From: Lachnospiraceae bacterium
GTDB lineage: Bacteria; Bacillota; Clostridia; Lachnospirales; Lachnospiraceae
Length of the DNA stretch: 64,000 nucleotides
Direction: 5' to 3'
NCBI GenBank assembly: GCA_015057505.1
Contig: SVEG01000010.1
Span: 47,840-111,839 of the forward strand
Shown here: positions 45,181-53,354 of the stretch, in pieces
How the letters are laid out: each line of letters starts with the position of its first letter
Position numbering within the stretch: the first letter of the stretch is position 1
Program-made: the position numbers and the translations under genes
Notes under the pieces: generated by a model
What the model saw: the letters and a program-made list of their open reading frames with translations, nothing else
The model's database searches: none
What the model was told of the DNA's origin: nothing

Positions 45181-46963
45181 CCGTAAGTTCACTCTCCTTT
45201 ATGACAATCACTGCCGCCTCGTAACTGAGCGGATTGCGAGTCTTGTAATCAAACAATATATATACTACACCTTCCTCGCCCGTAAGCGGGTTAAAAGAAT
45301 ACTTCTCCATATGTGTCATACTCGCAAGCTGCTTGCTGTTGTATAACAAATATTTCTCGCTTGACAGATGCTTGAAACTTTCTGCCTCCGCCATATAAAA
45401 TGCACGGATTCTGTCCTTATCGCCCGCAATCTCCGATGCAAACGGCGGTCTGCTTTTAAGATTGTCGCGAAGATATAAGTCAAATAACAGACATTCTTTG
45501 AAATGTGTAATATCCTGCGAACTATTGTCTGCATTTTCTTCCGACATCACTCTTTGAATTAGTTCTTCCGCAAATCCAAGCAAAATATTATACCTGTCGA
45601 TTCGCGCATGAGGTCTGTCCTTAAGAAGGTTCTCCTCATAGTAATCTGCAAGCTCTTTATATAAATCAAATGAGTTTACATAATGTTTCTCGAGATATTT
45701 GATACTTGCCGTAAACTGACCGCTGTTATAGTATATTTCAACCATTTCCTCGACGCCCTTAAGAAGAAGGATATCATCATATGACAGCCACCTTGTGGAA
45801 AGCACCTCATACGGCGGAAGCTTGCTGTAAACTACTTCATATTCTTCACTCTCATGCGCCATCTGCGTACCTGACAGCACCTTAAGGAAACCTAGTTGAA
45901 GCTGGTCGGGATTCATGTCATAAACCGTCTTAAAGGATTCCCTGAAACTCTCAAGATTCTCATATGGCAGACCTGCTATCAAATCAAGATGCTGATGCAC
46001 ATTACGTGCCTTATAAACTGCATCTACATTAACCTTAAGCTTCTCCATGTCCGCCGCTCTGTTTATAGCTTTAAGGGTATCAGGATTAGCCGACTGAACA
46101 CCAATTTCAAGCTGTACAAGTCCCGGACGAAGGCTTGCGAGAAGTTTAAGTTCTTCCTCGTTAAGCAAATCCGCCGACACCTCAAAATGAAAGTTCGTGA
46201 TGCCGTTGTCATTTTCTTTGATAAAATTCCAGATAGCAAGCGTCCTATCGTGCTTACAGTTAAATGTTCTGTCCACAAATTTAACCTGCTTAACCTTATT
46301 ATCTATTAAAAACTTAAGTTCCGCAAAAACCTTTTCAAGCGAGCGGAAACGTAGACTTTTCTCAACAGAAGACAAACAGTATGAGCAGTTAAACGGACAG
46401 CCCCTGCTGCTCTCGTAGTAGATAATTCGATTATCAAATTGCTGCAAATTATTGTAGGCAAAAGGTATATTGTCCATGTTAAGAATTGGTTGTGACGGAT
46501 TGACTTTGATTGTGTCCGACACAGTTCTAACAACAGTACCATTTATGTTGTACAAACCTTCACAGTCTCTGTTTACATAACATTCGACAAGCCTAGCGAA
46601 AGTCTCCTCACCTTCACCGACCATAACACCCTTAACAAACTTAAGCTCCGCAAGTACCTCTTCTGCGGAATACGATACCTCCGGACCTCCAAGCCACACA
46701 GGCACATTAGGACATATACTGTGAAAATCCCTAAGCACTGCCTTAACAAACTCTATATTCCAGATATAACAGGACACCGCAAGTACATCGGGTTTTCTTT
46801 TGTAAATACCCTCCAAAACCTCAACCGGCCTGTTGTTAATCGTATATTCCGCTATCTCTATATTCTCACCAAAACCTTTCGCTTCGGCATATGCACGCAG
46901 GCTGTAAACCGCAAGGTTTGAGTGAATGTATTTTGAATTAATTGCAAGAAGCAAAATTTTCAT
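45158..46963 (-). CDS. B12-binding domain radical SAM protein (DUF4080 type)
   Basis: 601 residues from the ATG at 46963, which follows AAAAGAGGATAACC. Residues 1-135 form a cobalamin-binding Rossmann-like domain (KILLLAINSKYIHSNLA; no DxHxxG motif is evident). The radical SAM domain has the [4Fe-4S] motif CPFNCSYC near 195 and QLEIGVQSANPDTLKAINR near 285-304. The C-terminal third (DUF4080-like) has no known role. Such proteins catalyse methylation or other radical chemistry on unknown substrates. It is first in the transcript with nth and the DEDD exonuclease. Confidence 0.88.
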   Translation of the reverse strand: MKILLLAINSKYIHSNLAVYSLRAYAEAKGFGENIEIAEYTINNRPVEVLEGIYKRKPDVLAVSCYIWNIEFVKAVLRDFHSICPNVPVWLGGPEVSYSAEEVLAELKFVKGVMVGEGEETFARLVECYVNRDCEGLYNINGTVVRTVSDTIKVNPSQPILNMDNIPFAYNNLQQFDNRIIYYESSRGCPFNCSYCLSSVEKSLRFRSLEKVFAELKFLIDNKVKQVKFVDRTFNCKHDRTLAIWNFIKENDNGITNFHFEVSADLLNEEELKLLASLRPGLVQLEIGVQSANPDTLKAINRAADMEKLKVNVDAVYKARNVHQHLDLIAGLPYENLESFRESFKTVYDMNPDQLQLGFLKVLSGTQMAHESEEYEVVYSKLPPYEVLSTRWLSYDDILLLKGVEEMVEIYYNSGQFTASIKYLEKHYVNSFDLYKELADYYEENLLKDRPHARIDRYNILLGFAEELIQRVMSEENADNSSQDITHFKECLLFDLYLRDNLKSRPPFASEIAGDKDRIRAFYMAEAESFKHLSSEKYLLYNSKQLASMTHMEKYSFNPLTGEEGVVYILFDYKTRNPLSYEAAVIVIKESELTDGSIKES

Positions 46964-47005
46964 GGTTATCCTCTTTTCCAGCACAATACCAGTTGCATTT
47001 TAATC

Positions 47006-47036
47006 AAAAAATGTGGGAAGACTATAGGCTTCCCAC
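47006..47036 (-). terminator. Terminator of the hepT/mntA operon
   Basis: On the minus strand GTGGGAAG pairs with CTTCCCAC around an eight-base loop, followed by ATTTTTTG, directly after the hepT stop codon. Confidence 0.85.
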
Positions 47037-47381
47037 TTACATCAGCTTGATTTTACAACAATATTCCTTTAATTCAGGAATGTCATTAATTACTGTTTCC
47101 CACAATATTTCCTTATCGATTTTACCATAATTATGAGCTACTATATTTCTTAAAGCTTTTATCTGATTCCATGGCATCTCATTGTAAACATTTTTAAATT
47201 CTTCCGTAAAATGTGTTGTTAACTCACCAATCTGAAGCACGCATAAAGCAACTGCATTCTGATATACATTGTCTGTCGAAAAAATATCATAATCTTCTCC
47301 AAACCGCTCAACAGTTCCTTCTATTTCTTCACAATATCCTATAATATGCTTCAAAACATCCGCGTCACGATTAACTTGCAT
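47037..47381 (-). CDS. HepT-like RNase toxin (type VII toxin-antitoxin)
   Basis: 114 residues, an all-helical HepT (DUF86) protein. The active-site motif Rx4HxY is present as RNIVAHNYG near 89-97, with the Arg, His and Tyr needed for ribonuclease activity; the Tyr is also the residue AMPylated by the partner. The ATG overlaps the end of the mntA gene by 11 bases, the typical antitoxin-first coupling. The pair acts as toxin and antitoxin, possibly in stress or phage response. A terminator follows at once. Confidence 0.9.
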   Translation of the reverse strand: MQVNRDADVLKHIIGYCEEIEGTVERFGEDYDIFSTDNVYQNAVALCVLQIGELTTHFTEEFKNVYNEMPWNQIKALRNIVAHNYGKIDKEILWETVINDIPELKEYCCKIKLM

Positions 47382-47673
47382 ATAACAACACCTCGTCTTC
47401 TTCTATGAACTTCTTAAAATCCTCATCCAAACTTCCTGTTGTCAGCACATCAACTTTCATCTGAAGTGCTTCAGACACTTCTGTATAAAAACCGCATAAC
47501 GCGAACATACCCTTCAGATTACCCTTTTCAATTACCAAATCAATATCACTGTTTTCATTATTATCTCCACGGGCATATGAACCAAAAAGATATACCCTTG
47601 AAACCTGATACTTTTCTGCAATCGGAACAATTATTTTCTTTAATTCTTCTACTGTATACTGTTTTGCACTCAT
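47371..47673 (-). CDS. MntA-like minimal nucleotidyltransferase antitoxin
   Basis: 100 residues from the ATG at 47673, preceded by GGAGGGTGAAAAT. The nucleotidyltransferase motif GSx10DxD is complete: GSYARGDNNENSDIDLVIE near 34-52, followed by a third acidic residue in KVDVLTTGS. MntA transfers AMP to the tyrosine of HepT and so inactivates it. It is first in a two-gene operon with hepT, closed by a terminator. The start of the accessory stretch (47-56 kb) is here. Confidence 0.9.
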   Translation of the reverse strand: MSAKQYTVEELKKIIVPIAEKYQVSRVYLFGSYARGDNNENSDIDLVIEKGNLKGMFALCGFYTEVSEALQMKVDVLTTGSLDEDFKKFIEEDEVLLYAS

Positions 47674-47751
47674 ATTTTCACCCTCCTTCAACATTATTAT
47701 ATCCGTTTTAAAAATATATGTCTATCTTAATCTTTTCTTTTTAATCAAAAC

Positions 47752-47780
47752 TTGCATTAAAGACTTTCTTATGCTATAGT
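47752..47780 (+). promoter_or_regulatory. Promoter of the TSCPD gene
   Basis: TTGCAT, a 17-base spacer and TATAGT lie 45 bases upstream of the ATG at 47826. Confidence 0.65.
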
Positions 47781-47825
47781 TTCCTTGTCGTAAAACTCTG
47801 ACTTAGGAAAGGAGCACAACATATC

Positions 47826-48062
47826 ATGATTTACAAGACAAAAGGTACATGTTCACAACAGATAGATATTGAAATTAAGGACGGCGTTATCGAATCCGTA
47901 AAATTTTTCGGTGGCTGCAACGGTAATCTTCAGGGAATCGCAGCACTCGTTAAAGGGATGAAGCCCGAAGATGCAATCTCCAAGCTCAAAGGCATCAAGT
48001 GTGGTTTTAAATCCACATCCTGCCCCGACCAGCTTGCTACCGCACTCGAGCAGATGATATAA
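47826..48062 (+). CDS. TSCPD domain protein (TIGR03905 type)
   Basis: 78 residues. The C-terminal TSCPD motif is literal (KSTSCPDQLATAL near 59-71), with two more conserved cysteines in GTCSQQ (residue 8) and FGGCNGNLQG (29-38). This is the small stand-alone TIGR03905 family of Firmicutes, related to the C-terminal domain of B12-dependent ribonucleotide reductases, where the cysteines are redox or metal sites. The role of the stand-alone protein is unknown. AAAGGAGCACAACATATC precedes the ATG. It is monocistronic, between its own promoter and a terminator. Confidence 0.9.
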   Translation: MIYKTKGTCSQQIDIEIKDGVIESVKFFGGCNGNLQGIAALVKGMKPEDAISKLKGIKCGFKSTSCPDQLATALEQMI

Positions 48063-48078
48063 AATCGCAAATAATTAA

Positions 48079-48109
48079 TCCTCCGCGCGAAAATAACGCG
48101 GAGGATTTT
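48079..48109. terminator. Rho-independent terminator, usable in both directions
   Basis: TCCTCCGCG and CGCGGAGGA pair around CGAAAATAA, followed by TTTTC. It lies between the TSCPD gene and the convergent lipoprotein gene. Confidence 0.85.
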
Positions 48110-48114
48110 CATTT

Positions 48115-48654
48115 CTACTTTTTCGTTATATCAAGACCTCTATCACCGACCACGACGCTTCCGTCCTTAAGCGAAATATATGGCGAAAACTCCGCCATTT
48201 CTCCCTGATACACCAACTCAACCGTAACATCCGAAAAAATATCGCTGATATTACACTGAATAATAAACGGGGTGCAACTGTCGCTTTCATATACTTTAGT
48301 CTTGCCCATAGTATCCAAATCATTCTTATACAGACATACACTCATACCCTCAAACCTCGGAATAATAAGATAATACTCTCCGCCTGAAAAACGATGAATC
48401 GGAACAACCTCACCGTCAAGGTACTTATTCTTGTAATAATCCAAATCTTCCGACTCTTCATAACCAAGATACGCAACGGCATAAAGTTGATTATCAGCAA
48501 AATTAATCTTCTCCGTATTAGATGTAGATGTCTCCGGGTTAGGTGTTGCCTCTGTATCAGTTGTGGATGTCTCCGGAGCTATCGGTTCTCGACAGCCGGT
48601 TAAAGCTAAAATGCCTAATAATATTAGTGTAAAAATTTTTCGTTTAATTCTCAT
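48115..48654 (-). CDS. Small lipoprotein of unknown function
   Basis: 179 residues from the ATG at 48654, which follows GAGGGGTAGTA. The signal peptide RIKRKIFTLILLGILALTGC ends in a clear lipobox (LTGC), so it is lipid-anchored on the cell surface. A Thr/Ser/Pro/Glu spacer (STTDTEATPNPETSTSNTE) leads to a compact beta-rich domain of about 120 residues that I do not recognise. The same linker style occurs in the lipoprotein at 13987 and the HtrA-like protein. It appears monocistronic. Confidence 0.75.
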   Translation of the reverse strand: MRIKRKIFTLILLGILALTGCREPIAPETSTTDTEATPNPETSTSNTEKINFADNQLYAVAYLGYEESEDLDYYKNKYLDGEVVPIHRFSGGEYYLIIPRFEGMSVCLYKNDLDTMGKTKVYESDSCTPFIIQCNISDIFSDVTVELVYQGEMAEFSPYISLKDGSVVVGDRGLDITKK

Positions 48655-48730
48655 TACTACCCCTCTGTATGTATTTACTAATTCGATGTTCAATAGGCAT
48701 CTTACTCTTATCAACATCTTAAATTTTATT

Positions 48731-49360
48731 TCAAATTTTTAATTGTGCTTCCAACTTTCTGCACACCTCTTCATGGTCGAGTTTAGTATATGCAACTTGC
48801 AAATCTGTTTCATCAACATACTTTCCTCTATAAACTTCTGATATGAATTGTTCAACAGCCATTAAAAAGTCCATAACTATTTCCATTTCCTCTAATTCAA
48901 ACATATATTGAATTTTCCCAGCTTCAAAAACCAATCTAACATAAATACCTGCCTTTTTTTCACAGTCAGAGTCAAACTCCCTTACAACAGAAATTGAGTT
49001 GTATGTCTCAATCATTTCATCCAAATATAATTTACGACTTATTTCTGGGACATTTTCATTAACAATTTGTTCAACAACTGATATTAAAAACGAAAAAATA
49101 TAAAAAACACTATATCGCTTTTCAAACAAAGAAATTTTATTTTGCTGTTCTGCAATCTTTTTAGGAATATTAATTGCAACAAAAATTGCTACTGCAGATG
49201 CGACTGCACCAAACCAACCCGCACAAGCAGAAATACTATCCCAATTATTCTCCAAATTTGGAGCATATGTTATTCTGAATCCACAAAAGTACAAAATAAT
49301 TATTATAACGCACAAGGAAACTATAATCCACATAATTAAAGAATAAAGTGTTTTTTTCAC
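48731..49360 (-). CDS. Hypothetical membrane protein with two N-terminal segments
   Basis: 209 residues. Two hydrophobic helices (about 5-28 and 40-66, the second ending in AVASAVAIFVAINIPKK) are followed by a charged, mainly helical cytoplasmic domain of about 140 residues. No motif or family is recognised; the two-helix plus helical tail layout is common among accessory-region proteins of unknown role. GGGATATGCTTTGTG lies upstream of the ATG. The broken membrane-protein gene lies directly upstream. Confidence 0.6.
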   Translation of the reverse strand: MKKTLYSLIMWIIVSLCVIIIILYFCGFRITYAPNLENNWDSISACAGWFGAVASAVAIFVAINIPKKIAEQQNKISLFEKRYSVFYIFSFLISVVEQIVNENVPEISRKLYLDEMIETYNSISVVREFDSDCEKKAGIYVRLVFEAGKIQYMFELEEMEIVMDFLMAVEQFISEVYRGKYVDETDLQVAYTKLDHEEVCRKLEAQLKI

Positions 49361-49383
49361 AAAGCATATCCCTTTCTACACGT

Positions 49384-49864
49384 TCAATTAAATATAGCTT
49401 TTTGTTCAACGTTAATTTTTGCCAATCTTTCAAGTACTTTACTTGTATACTCTGGATAAAATCGATCAAAACGATTATATAAATCAAGATGTTTCTCTAT
49501 ACCGACACTTATTATATGAGTACCGTATTGGCAATATGTTCCTTTTTCAATTTCAATTAAGAATCTCCATTGTTACACATGCTTGATATGCAAGCTTTCC
49601 ATCTGAAACAAAAACATTTTTGAACGAGTCTCCTAATGCACTAATGCAATATACTCCAATTCCTAAGATTGCTACAGTCAAAATATACCCCCATATTCCA
49701 CCAAACAAATCGTAAAATAAAAAATATATTGCAATAGCACAAACAACTATAACTAATGCAAGAAATATCTTACTTTTTCTTTCAGCACTTTGACATGTAT
49801 TTAAAACAGAATCAAGATATTCCTTATTCTTCTTTCACTCTATTTCAAGCTCATTTTTGTCCAT
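49384..49864 (-). pseudogene. Broken membrane-protein gene (early stop and frameshift)
   Basis: From the ATG at 49864, which has GGAGG nine bases upstream, translation meets TGA after nine codons (MDKNELEIE stop). In the same frame the sequence then continues as KKNKEYLDSVLNTCQSAER, two hydrophobic helices (ALVIVVCAIAIYFLFYDLF; GYILTVAILGIGVYCISAL) and LAYQACVTMEILN. It then needs a frame change to go on as FLIEIEKGTYCQYGTHI up to the TGA at 49384, ending KVLERLAKINVEQKAIFN. The reading through both lesions is coherent, so this is most likely a decayed gene of about 155 residues. Sequencing error is possible but two errors would be needed. Confidence 0.6.
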
Positions 49865-49961
49865 TCTATAAATCCTCCACAACCTCAAAATTATCGACTC
49901 TTACGCTTCTCTAAGCGATTGTATCACAACTTACCATCATTTTCACACCCCCTACAAATCC

Positions 49962-50240
49962 TTAATCACCCTTATATTCATGATAATACTTAGTAAAACG
50001 TACTTTATTAAAGATAATCATCTTATATTCTTCACTATTTTTCATATGAAATGTTGCTACAGGAAAAACTATCCACTTCCATGTAATTTCTTTAATCTCA
50101 TTCAATGGCAATACTAAATTTTTATACTTTTCATTAACTGTAAGTTTTTGAGTTCTGTAAGTAACCGATTGAGAGTCAAGATATAATCCACCTCCCAGTA
50201 TTCCATTGTGACACAAACTACACATAAAAGCTTTTCTCAT
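49962..50240 (-). CDS. Small hypothetical protein, PH/GRAM-like by pattern
   Basis: 92 residues, ATG at 50240 with AAGGAGGAAATACA upstream. A start with two cysteines (MCSLCHNG) and a glycine-rich stretch leads to alternating strands (SVTYRTQKLTVNEK, LVLPLNEIKEITWKW) and an aromatic C-terminus. The strand pattern resembles small PH/GRAM-like lipid-binding domains, but this is a weak guess. It lies alone between the broken gene and the pair at 50291-51180. Confidence 0.6.
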   Translation of the reverse strand: MRKAFMCSLCHNGILGGGLYLDSQSVTYRTQKLTVNEKYKNLVLPLNEIKEITWKWIVFPVATFHMKNSEEYKMIIFNKVRFTKYYHEYKGD

Positions 50241-50290
50241 TGTATTTCCTCCTTAAAATTGTAATTATAAAATGTGCTATTTTTCGTCGC

Positions 50291-50746
50291 CTACCGGGTT
50301 ATTTTTAAGCAGTAAAAAGATGGTCTGCTTGGTATATTTTTATCGGGACTATTCCAAATATCAGCCTTGTCCAATTCGTGAATGTCCCGTATTGTCATTT
50401 CTCTAATCGAAATCGTTCGTTTCTTAATTACCGGACTATCTTCATATTCACAATAATCCATTAACCAAACATTCCACAACTCTATGGACTCTACTTTTTC
50501 CAGAGCCTCTTTCATATAATTAAGTATCTGTTTTGCTCGCCCATCCGTATAATTCCAATCCAAATATACTCCGTACTTTTTATCGGTGTAGTCCTGAACA
50601 TCCGAAAACGTGAGCAAAAAGAAATTATCATCAGCTCCGCTGTCATCGATTATTCCTTTGTCAACATTTATATGTATCGGATAATCTTTTGACGGTACAA
50701 CTTCTCGTAATGGTATATCCGCGGCTATAAATTTACAAACACTCAC
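50291..50746 (-). CDS. Hypothetical protein, possible immunity protein
   Basis: 151 residues, acidic and soluble, with no signal peptide. Strand-rich with a central LLTFSDVQDYTDKKYGVYLD and an ending ISIREMTIRDIHELDKADIW. I know no family for it. It overlaps the upstream gene by one base, so the pair is cotranslated. Its size, acidity, lack of motifs and position near an SMI1/KNR4 protein fit the profile of immunity proteins of polymorphic toxins, but no toxin gene is in the window; treat that as inference. Confidence 0.65.
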   Translation of the reverse strand: MSVCKFIAADIPLREVVPSKDYPIHINVDKGIIDDSGADDNFFLLTFSDVQDYTDKKYGVYLDWNYTDGRAKQILNYMKEALEKVESIELWNVWLMDYCEYEDSPVIKKRTISIREMTIRDIHELDKADIWNSPDKNIPSRPSFYCLKITR

Positions 50747-51180
50747 TATTTTCTCTCCTCTACATATATCTCTGTTCCATAATGACAGCTTTGGAAAACA
50801 TCATCCAAAAACACATTAAAGAACGGTGTCATTTTGTTATAAATTTCAATATCAGTCGGCTTTGGCATGTTAAGAAGCATATCTGAAAATTCTTGCGTAA
50901 CATTTCCCGTAATGATTTTACCATACTTCCAGTCACTATCCTTTAAGGTTCCGTATTTCAGTGCAACTTCAATCCATTCGCTTTCTTCATTCCAACAATG
51001 AATTTCAAATGTCTTCGCACCTTTTAACGATCTAAGAAGCATATCCAACCATTTCGAATTATCCTTTTCCGTTCTATCGAGATAAACCGGATACATCTCT
51101 GTTTCGCAAGGAGATAATTCATTTACTTTCAAATCAAGAACCTGCTCTGCTAACACCTTTTCCAAGTCATTATTAGCCAT
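50746..51180 (-). CDS. Hypothetical protein, possible immunity protein
   Basis: 144 residues, soluble and acidic. It has a helical start (EKVLAEQVLDLKVNELS) and a strand-rich middle (KTFEIHCWNEESEWIEVALK). No family is recognised. The final codons share one base with the start of the next gene, so the two proteins are probably made together. The ATG at 51180 has GAAGGTGGTGGTGTAAT upstream. A role as immunity or regulatory protein is inferred only from the company it keeps (SMI1/KNR4, toxin-antitoxin pairs). Confidence 0.65.
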   Translation of the reverse strand: MANNDLEKVLAEQVLDLKVNELSPCETEMYPVYLDRTEKDNSKWLDMLLRSLKGAKTFEIHCWNEESEWIEVALKYGTLKDSDWKYGKIITGNVTQEFSDMLLNMPKPTDIEIYNKMTPFFNVFLDDVFQSCHYGTEIYVEERK

Positions 51181-51227
51181 ATTACACCACCACCTTCAAA
51201 TTTTTATCCCATACAAACTTGAATTTA

Positions 51228-51704
51228 TCAAATACGCGTCTCACATTTTATTAGTGGTTTTTCCATAACTTCATATACGAGTATTACGCCATTTTCAACA
51301 TTTAAGCGTTCATGCTTTATTGTTTTATAGCCTCTTTTCTCATACAACTGACTTGCAGGCAAAGAAGAATCCAAATTCACAGTGTCATATTGTAATCCGA
51401 TTTCATCCTCTAAGTGCTGCATAATATAACTGCCGTATCCTCGATTTTGAAATGCAGGTTTTACATACACCCTTGTAATGTGATTATCTTTATAGCATCC
51501 TGTCCCTAAAATTTCATTATCATTTTTTAAAATGCTCACCAATCCGGACTTAATATCTTTCAATATATTCTCCCGGCAATGATGTTCACAAAAAAAGTCA
51601 ACAACTTCTTTTGGATAATATTTAGGATATATTGTTGTTATCGTTTCTTGTACTAATGCTACAATTTGCTCTAAATCTTTTTTTGTTGCTTTTATGTATT
51701 CCAT
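51228..51704 (-). CDS. GNAT family N-acetyltransferase
   Basis: 158 residues. The acetyl-CoA-binding motif A is VYVKPAFQNRGYGSYIMQHL near 91-110 (Q/RxxGxG/A type) and motif B is QLYEKRGYKTIKHE near 121-134. The N-terminus IKATKKDLEQIVALVQETI fits the family. Such enzymes acetylate small amines or proteins; the substrate is unknown. GGAGAAATGCT precedes the ATG. It lies 18 bases after the kinase-like gene on the same strand, so cotranscription is likely. Confidence 0.9.
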   Translation of the reverse strand: MEYIKATKKDLEQIVALVQETITTIYPKYYPKEVVDFFCEHHCRENILKDIKSGLVSILKNDNEILGTGCYKDNHITRVYVKPAFQNRGYGSYIMQHLEDEIGLQYDTVNLDSSLPASQLYEKRGYKTIKHERLNVENGVILVYEVMEKPLIKCETRI

Positions 51705-51722
51705 AGCATTTCTCCACCAAAT

Positions 51723-52244
51723 TTAATTTTGTTTTTTAAACAATTCCTTGATAATAATATCAGCGCACTCAGCTGAGCTATGCAAACTTGTATCTACCCT
51801 CAAACTATACTTGACATTCTTTGCCATAATTTCATGTTGTTCATCCGACTGACTTTCGTATCTGTCTCCACGAATAATATTCCTTTTTCTGCATATCTCT
51901 AACGGGCAATATACTTCAACCACATCAAGCGGGTTATCTTTTAGTATTTCTAACAACTGCCCGTAATGCGGAGCTATTTCTTCTCTTTCAAATAACACTC
52001 CATCGATAAGAACATTCTTACCCATATCTGAAAAAAGCTTTGCAGTGTGGTACATCATAATAATTACCTCACAAAGATATTTCCAATAGTTTTCGCGTAA
52101 ATACTTTTCTCCAACCATCTCTTGAAACAAATCATTGGCAACAACATAAAAAAATATGTCATCACGCTCTTGAATAGCTTCAACTATTGATGTCTTTCCT
52201 GCACTTGTTACTCCATTTAAAAAAATAATACGTCCTTTTTCCAT
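51723..52244 (-). CDS. Chloramphenicol phosphotransferase-like kinase
   Basis: 173 residues with a P-loop at the start (FLNGVTSAGKTSIVEAI near 8-24; GxxxxGKT type). VLIDGVLFEREEIAPHYGQL near 75-96 and VEVYCPLEICRKRNIIRGDR near 108-127 match the chloramphenicol phosphotransferase (CPT) family, in which an Asp after the P-loop region activates the substrate hydroxyl. Resistance cannot be assumed: many relatives phosphorylate other small molecules. GAGGTGTCAAC precedes the ATG. Its neighbours are a GNAT and an SMI1/KNR4 protein. Confidence 0.8.
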   Translation of the reverse strand: MEKGRIIFLNGVTSAGKTSIVEAIQERDDIFFYVVANDLFQEMVGEKYLRENYWKYLCEVIIMMYHTAKLFSDMGKNVLIDGVLFEREEIAPHYGQLLEILKDNPLDVVEVYCPLEICRKRNIIRGDRYESQSDEQHEIMAKNVKYSLRVDTSLHSSAECADIIIKELFKKQN

Positions 52245-52257
52245 GTTGACACCTCAT

Positions 52258-52692
52258 TCATAACTCTTCAACTCGTTCTTCAAGACTCGTAAGTTCATCT
52301 TCAAGAAGCTCTTCCAACGAACTTTCTTCTATTTCCATTCCTTCATATGCACAACAAAAATTATAATTTCTATCGATACACAGAACCGAACCATCACCAA
52401 CAAAGCTTCCTATTTCCATAAAATTTTCCGAGCTATCATAACCTAAAACTCCACCTTCTTTAAACGAGAGTTCCTCTAATTTACAAATAGAAAATGTCGA
52501 AAAATAAATACGTAAATCCATGCCATTTGAAAAAAGATAAAACTCTTTGAGCTCATCACATAAAGTTGCATTATTTTCCCTTTCCCATTCAGAAATTCTC
52601 TCCTTCAATACTGGTTCTGAAAAAGTATCTTCTCCGCCATTCATATTGCAAAGTACTTTCATTTTATTTAATAACTCTGTTATTTTTCCCAT
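52258..52692 (-). CDS. SMI1/KNR4 family protein
   Basis: 144 residues. The SMI1/KNR4 (SUKH) fold is recognisable from ELKEFYLFSNGMDLRIYFST near 45-64, ICKLEELSF and the closing IGSFVGDGSVLCIDRNYNF near 92-110. The ending is acidic and helical (SSLEELLEDELTSLEERVEEL). SUKH proteins are among the commonest immunity proteins against contact-dependent or polymorphic toxins. No cognate toxin is in the window, so it may be an orphan. GGAGGAATTTAT precedes the ATG, and the kinase-like gene follows after 13 bases. Confidence 0.8.
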   Translation of the reverse strand: MGKITELLNKMKVLCNMNGGEDTFSEPVLKERISEWERENNATLCDELKEFYLFSNGMDLRIYFSTFSICKLEELSFKEGGVLGYDSSENFMEIGSFVGDGSVLCIDRNYNFCCAYEGMEIEESSLEELLEDELTSLEERVEEL

Positions 52693-52779
52693 ATAAATTC
52701 CTCCATTAACTTCAAAATTAGCTATTCCTTTACATTAAGGACTTCCAATTCCTTTGCAAAATTAAAATATATCAATCTA

Positions 52780-53331
52780 TCAAACCTCGTTAAAAAAAGC
52801 AATAATACTATTAATCCCATCATGAACTTGTCTATCTTCAATTGCCGGTCTGTTATTAGTATTATGGCTAAATACCACGTCATGAATATTATAACAATTC
52901 ATATGATGCAAAAGAATACATGCGGTTTCGTAGGGTTTACTTATGCTACCATCACCACCGCCAACTAATACAACCGCCCCTTTTTTGGATTTAGCTATTG
53001 GCTCCTCTTTTCGAAAGAATTTAGAGCTAAAATATGTCTGCAATCTGCTTCCAACGTCTAATAATTTTCCTGTAAGCTCCGAAAAATATATGGGCGAAGC
53101 AATCAAAATATTATCACACATTTGTATATAATCATATACTTCTTGCATTTCATCATCTATAATACATCCTCTGTTTTCCCAACAAAATCTACAGTCTACA
53201 CAAGGAGATATTGAACATCTATATGTATCTATTACCCTATATTCACCATCTATTTTTTCTTTTATTATATCTATCAAGCTTGCTGTGTTTCCATTTTCCC
53301 TTGGAGAACCATTTAAAATTAGTGTTTTCAT
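52780..53331 (-). CDS. NAD(P)H-dependent FMN reductase, flavodoxin-like
   Basis: 183 residues. The FMN phosphate loop is LILNGSPRENGNTASLID near 3-20, the typical S/GxPRxxGNT pattern. Cysteines in SISPCVDCRFCWENRGC (near 43-59) and the NILIASPIYFSELTG strand (near 73-88) fit the iron-sulfur flavoprotein/NADPH-dependent FMN reductase family. It reduces flavin or quinone-like or nitroaromatic compounds. GGGTGATAAG precedes the ATG. It stands between a NUDIX gene and the SMI1/KNR4 gene, all on the same strand. Confidence 0.9.
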   Translation of the reverse strand: MKTLILNGSPRENGNTASLIDIIKEKIDGEYRVIDTYRCSISPCVDCRFCWENRGCIIDDEMQEVYDYIQMCDNILIASPIYFSELTGKLLDVGSRLQTYFSSKFFRKEEPIAKSKKGAVVLVGGGDGSISKPYETACILLHHMNCYNIHDVVFSHNTNNRPAIEDRQVHDGINSIIAFFNEV

Positions 53332-53354
53332 CTTATCACCCGGCAGATTAGATT

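Noticed and set aside
49245..49487. Open frame of 80 codons near the broken gene
   Set aside because: Its frame matches neither the membrane protein nor the pseudogene reading, and it overlaps the end of both.
51723..52244. Chloramphenicol resistance gene
   Set aside because: The fold fits the CPT family, but resistance cannot be inferred from family membership.
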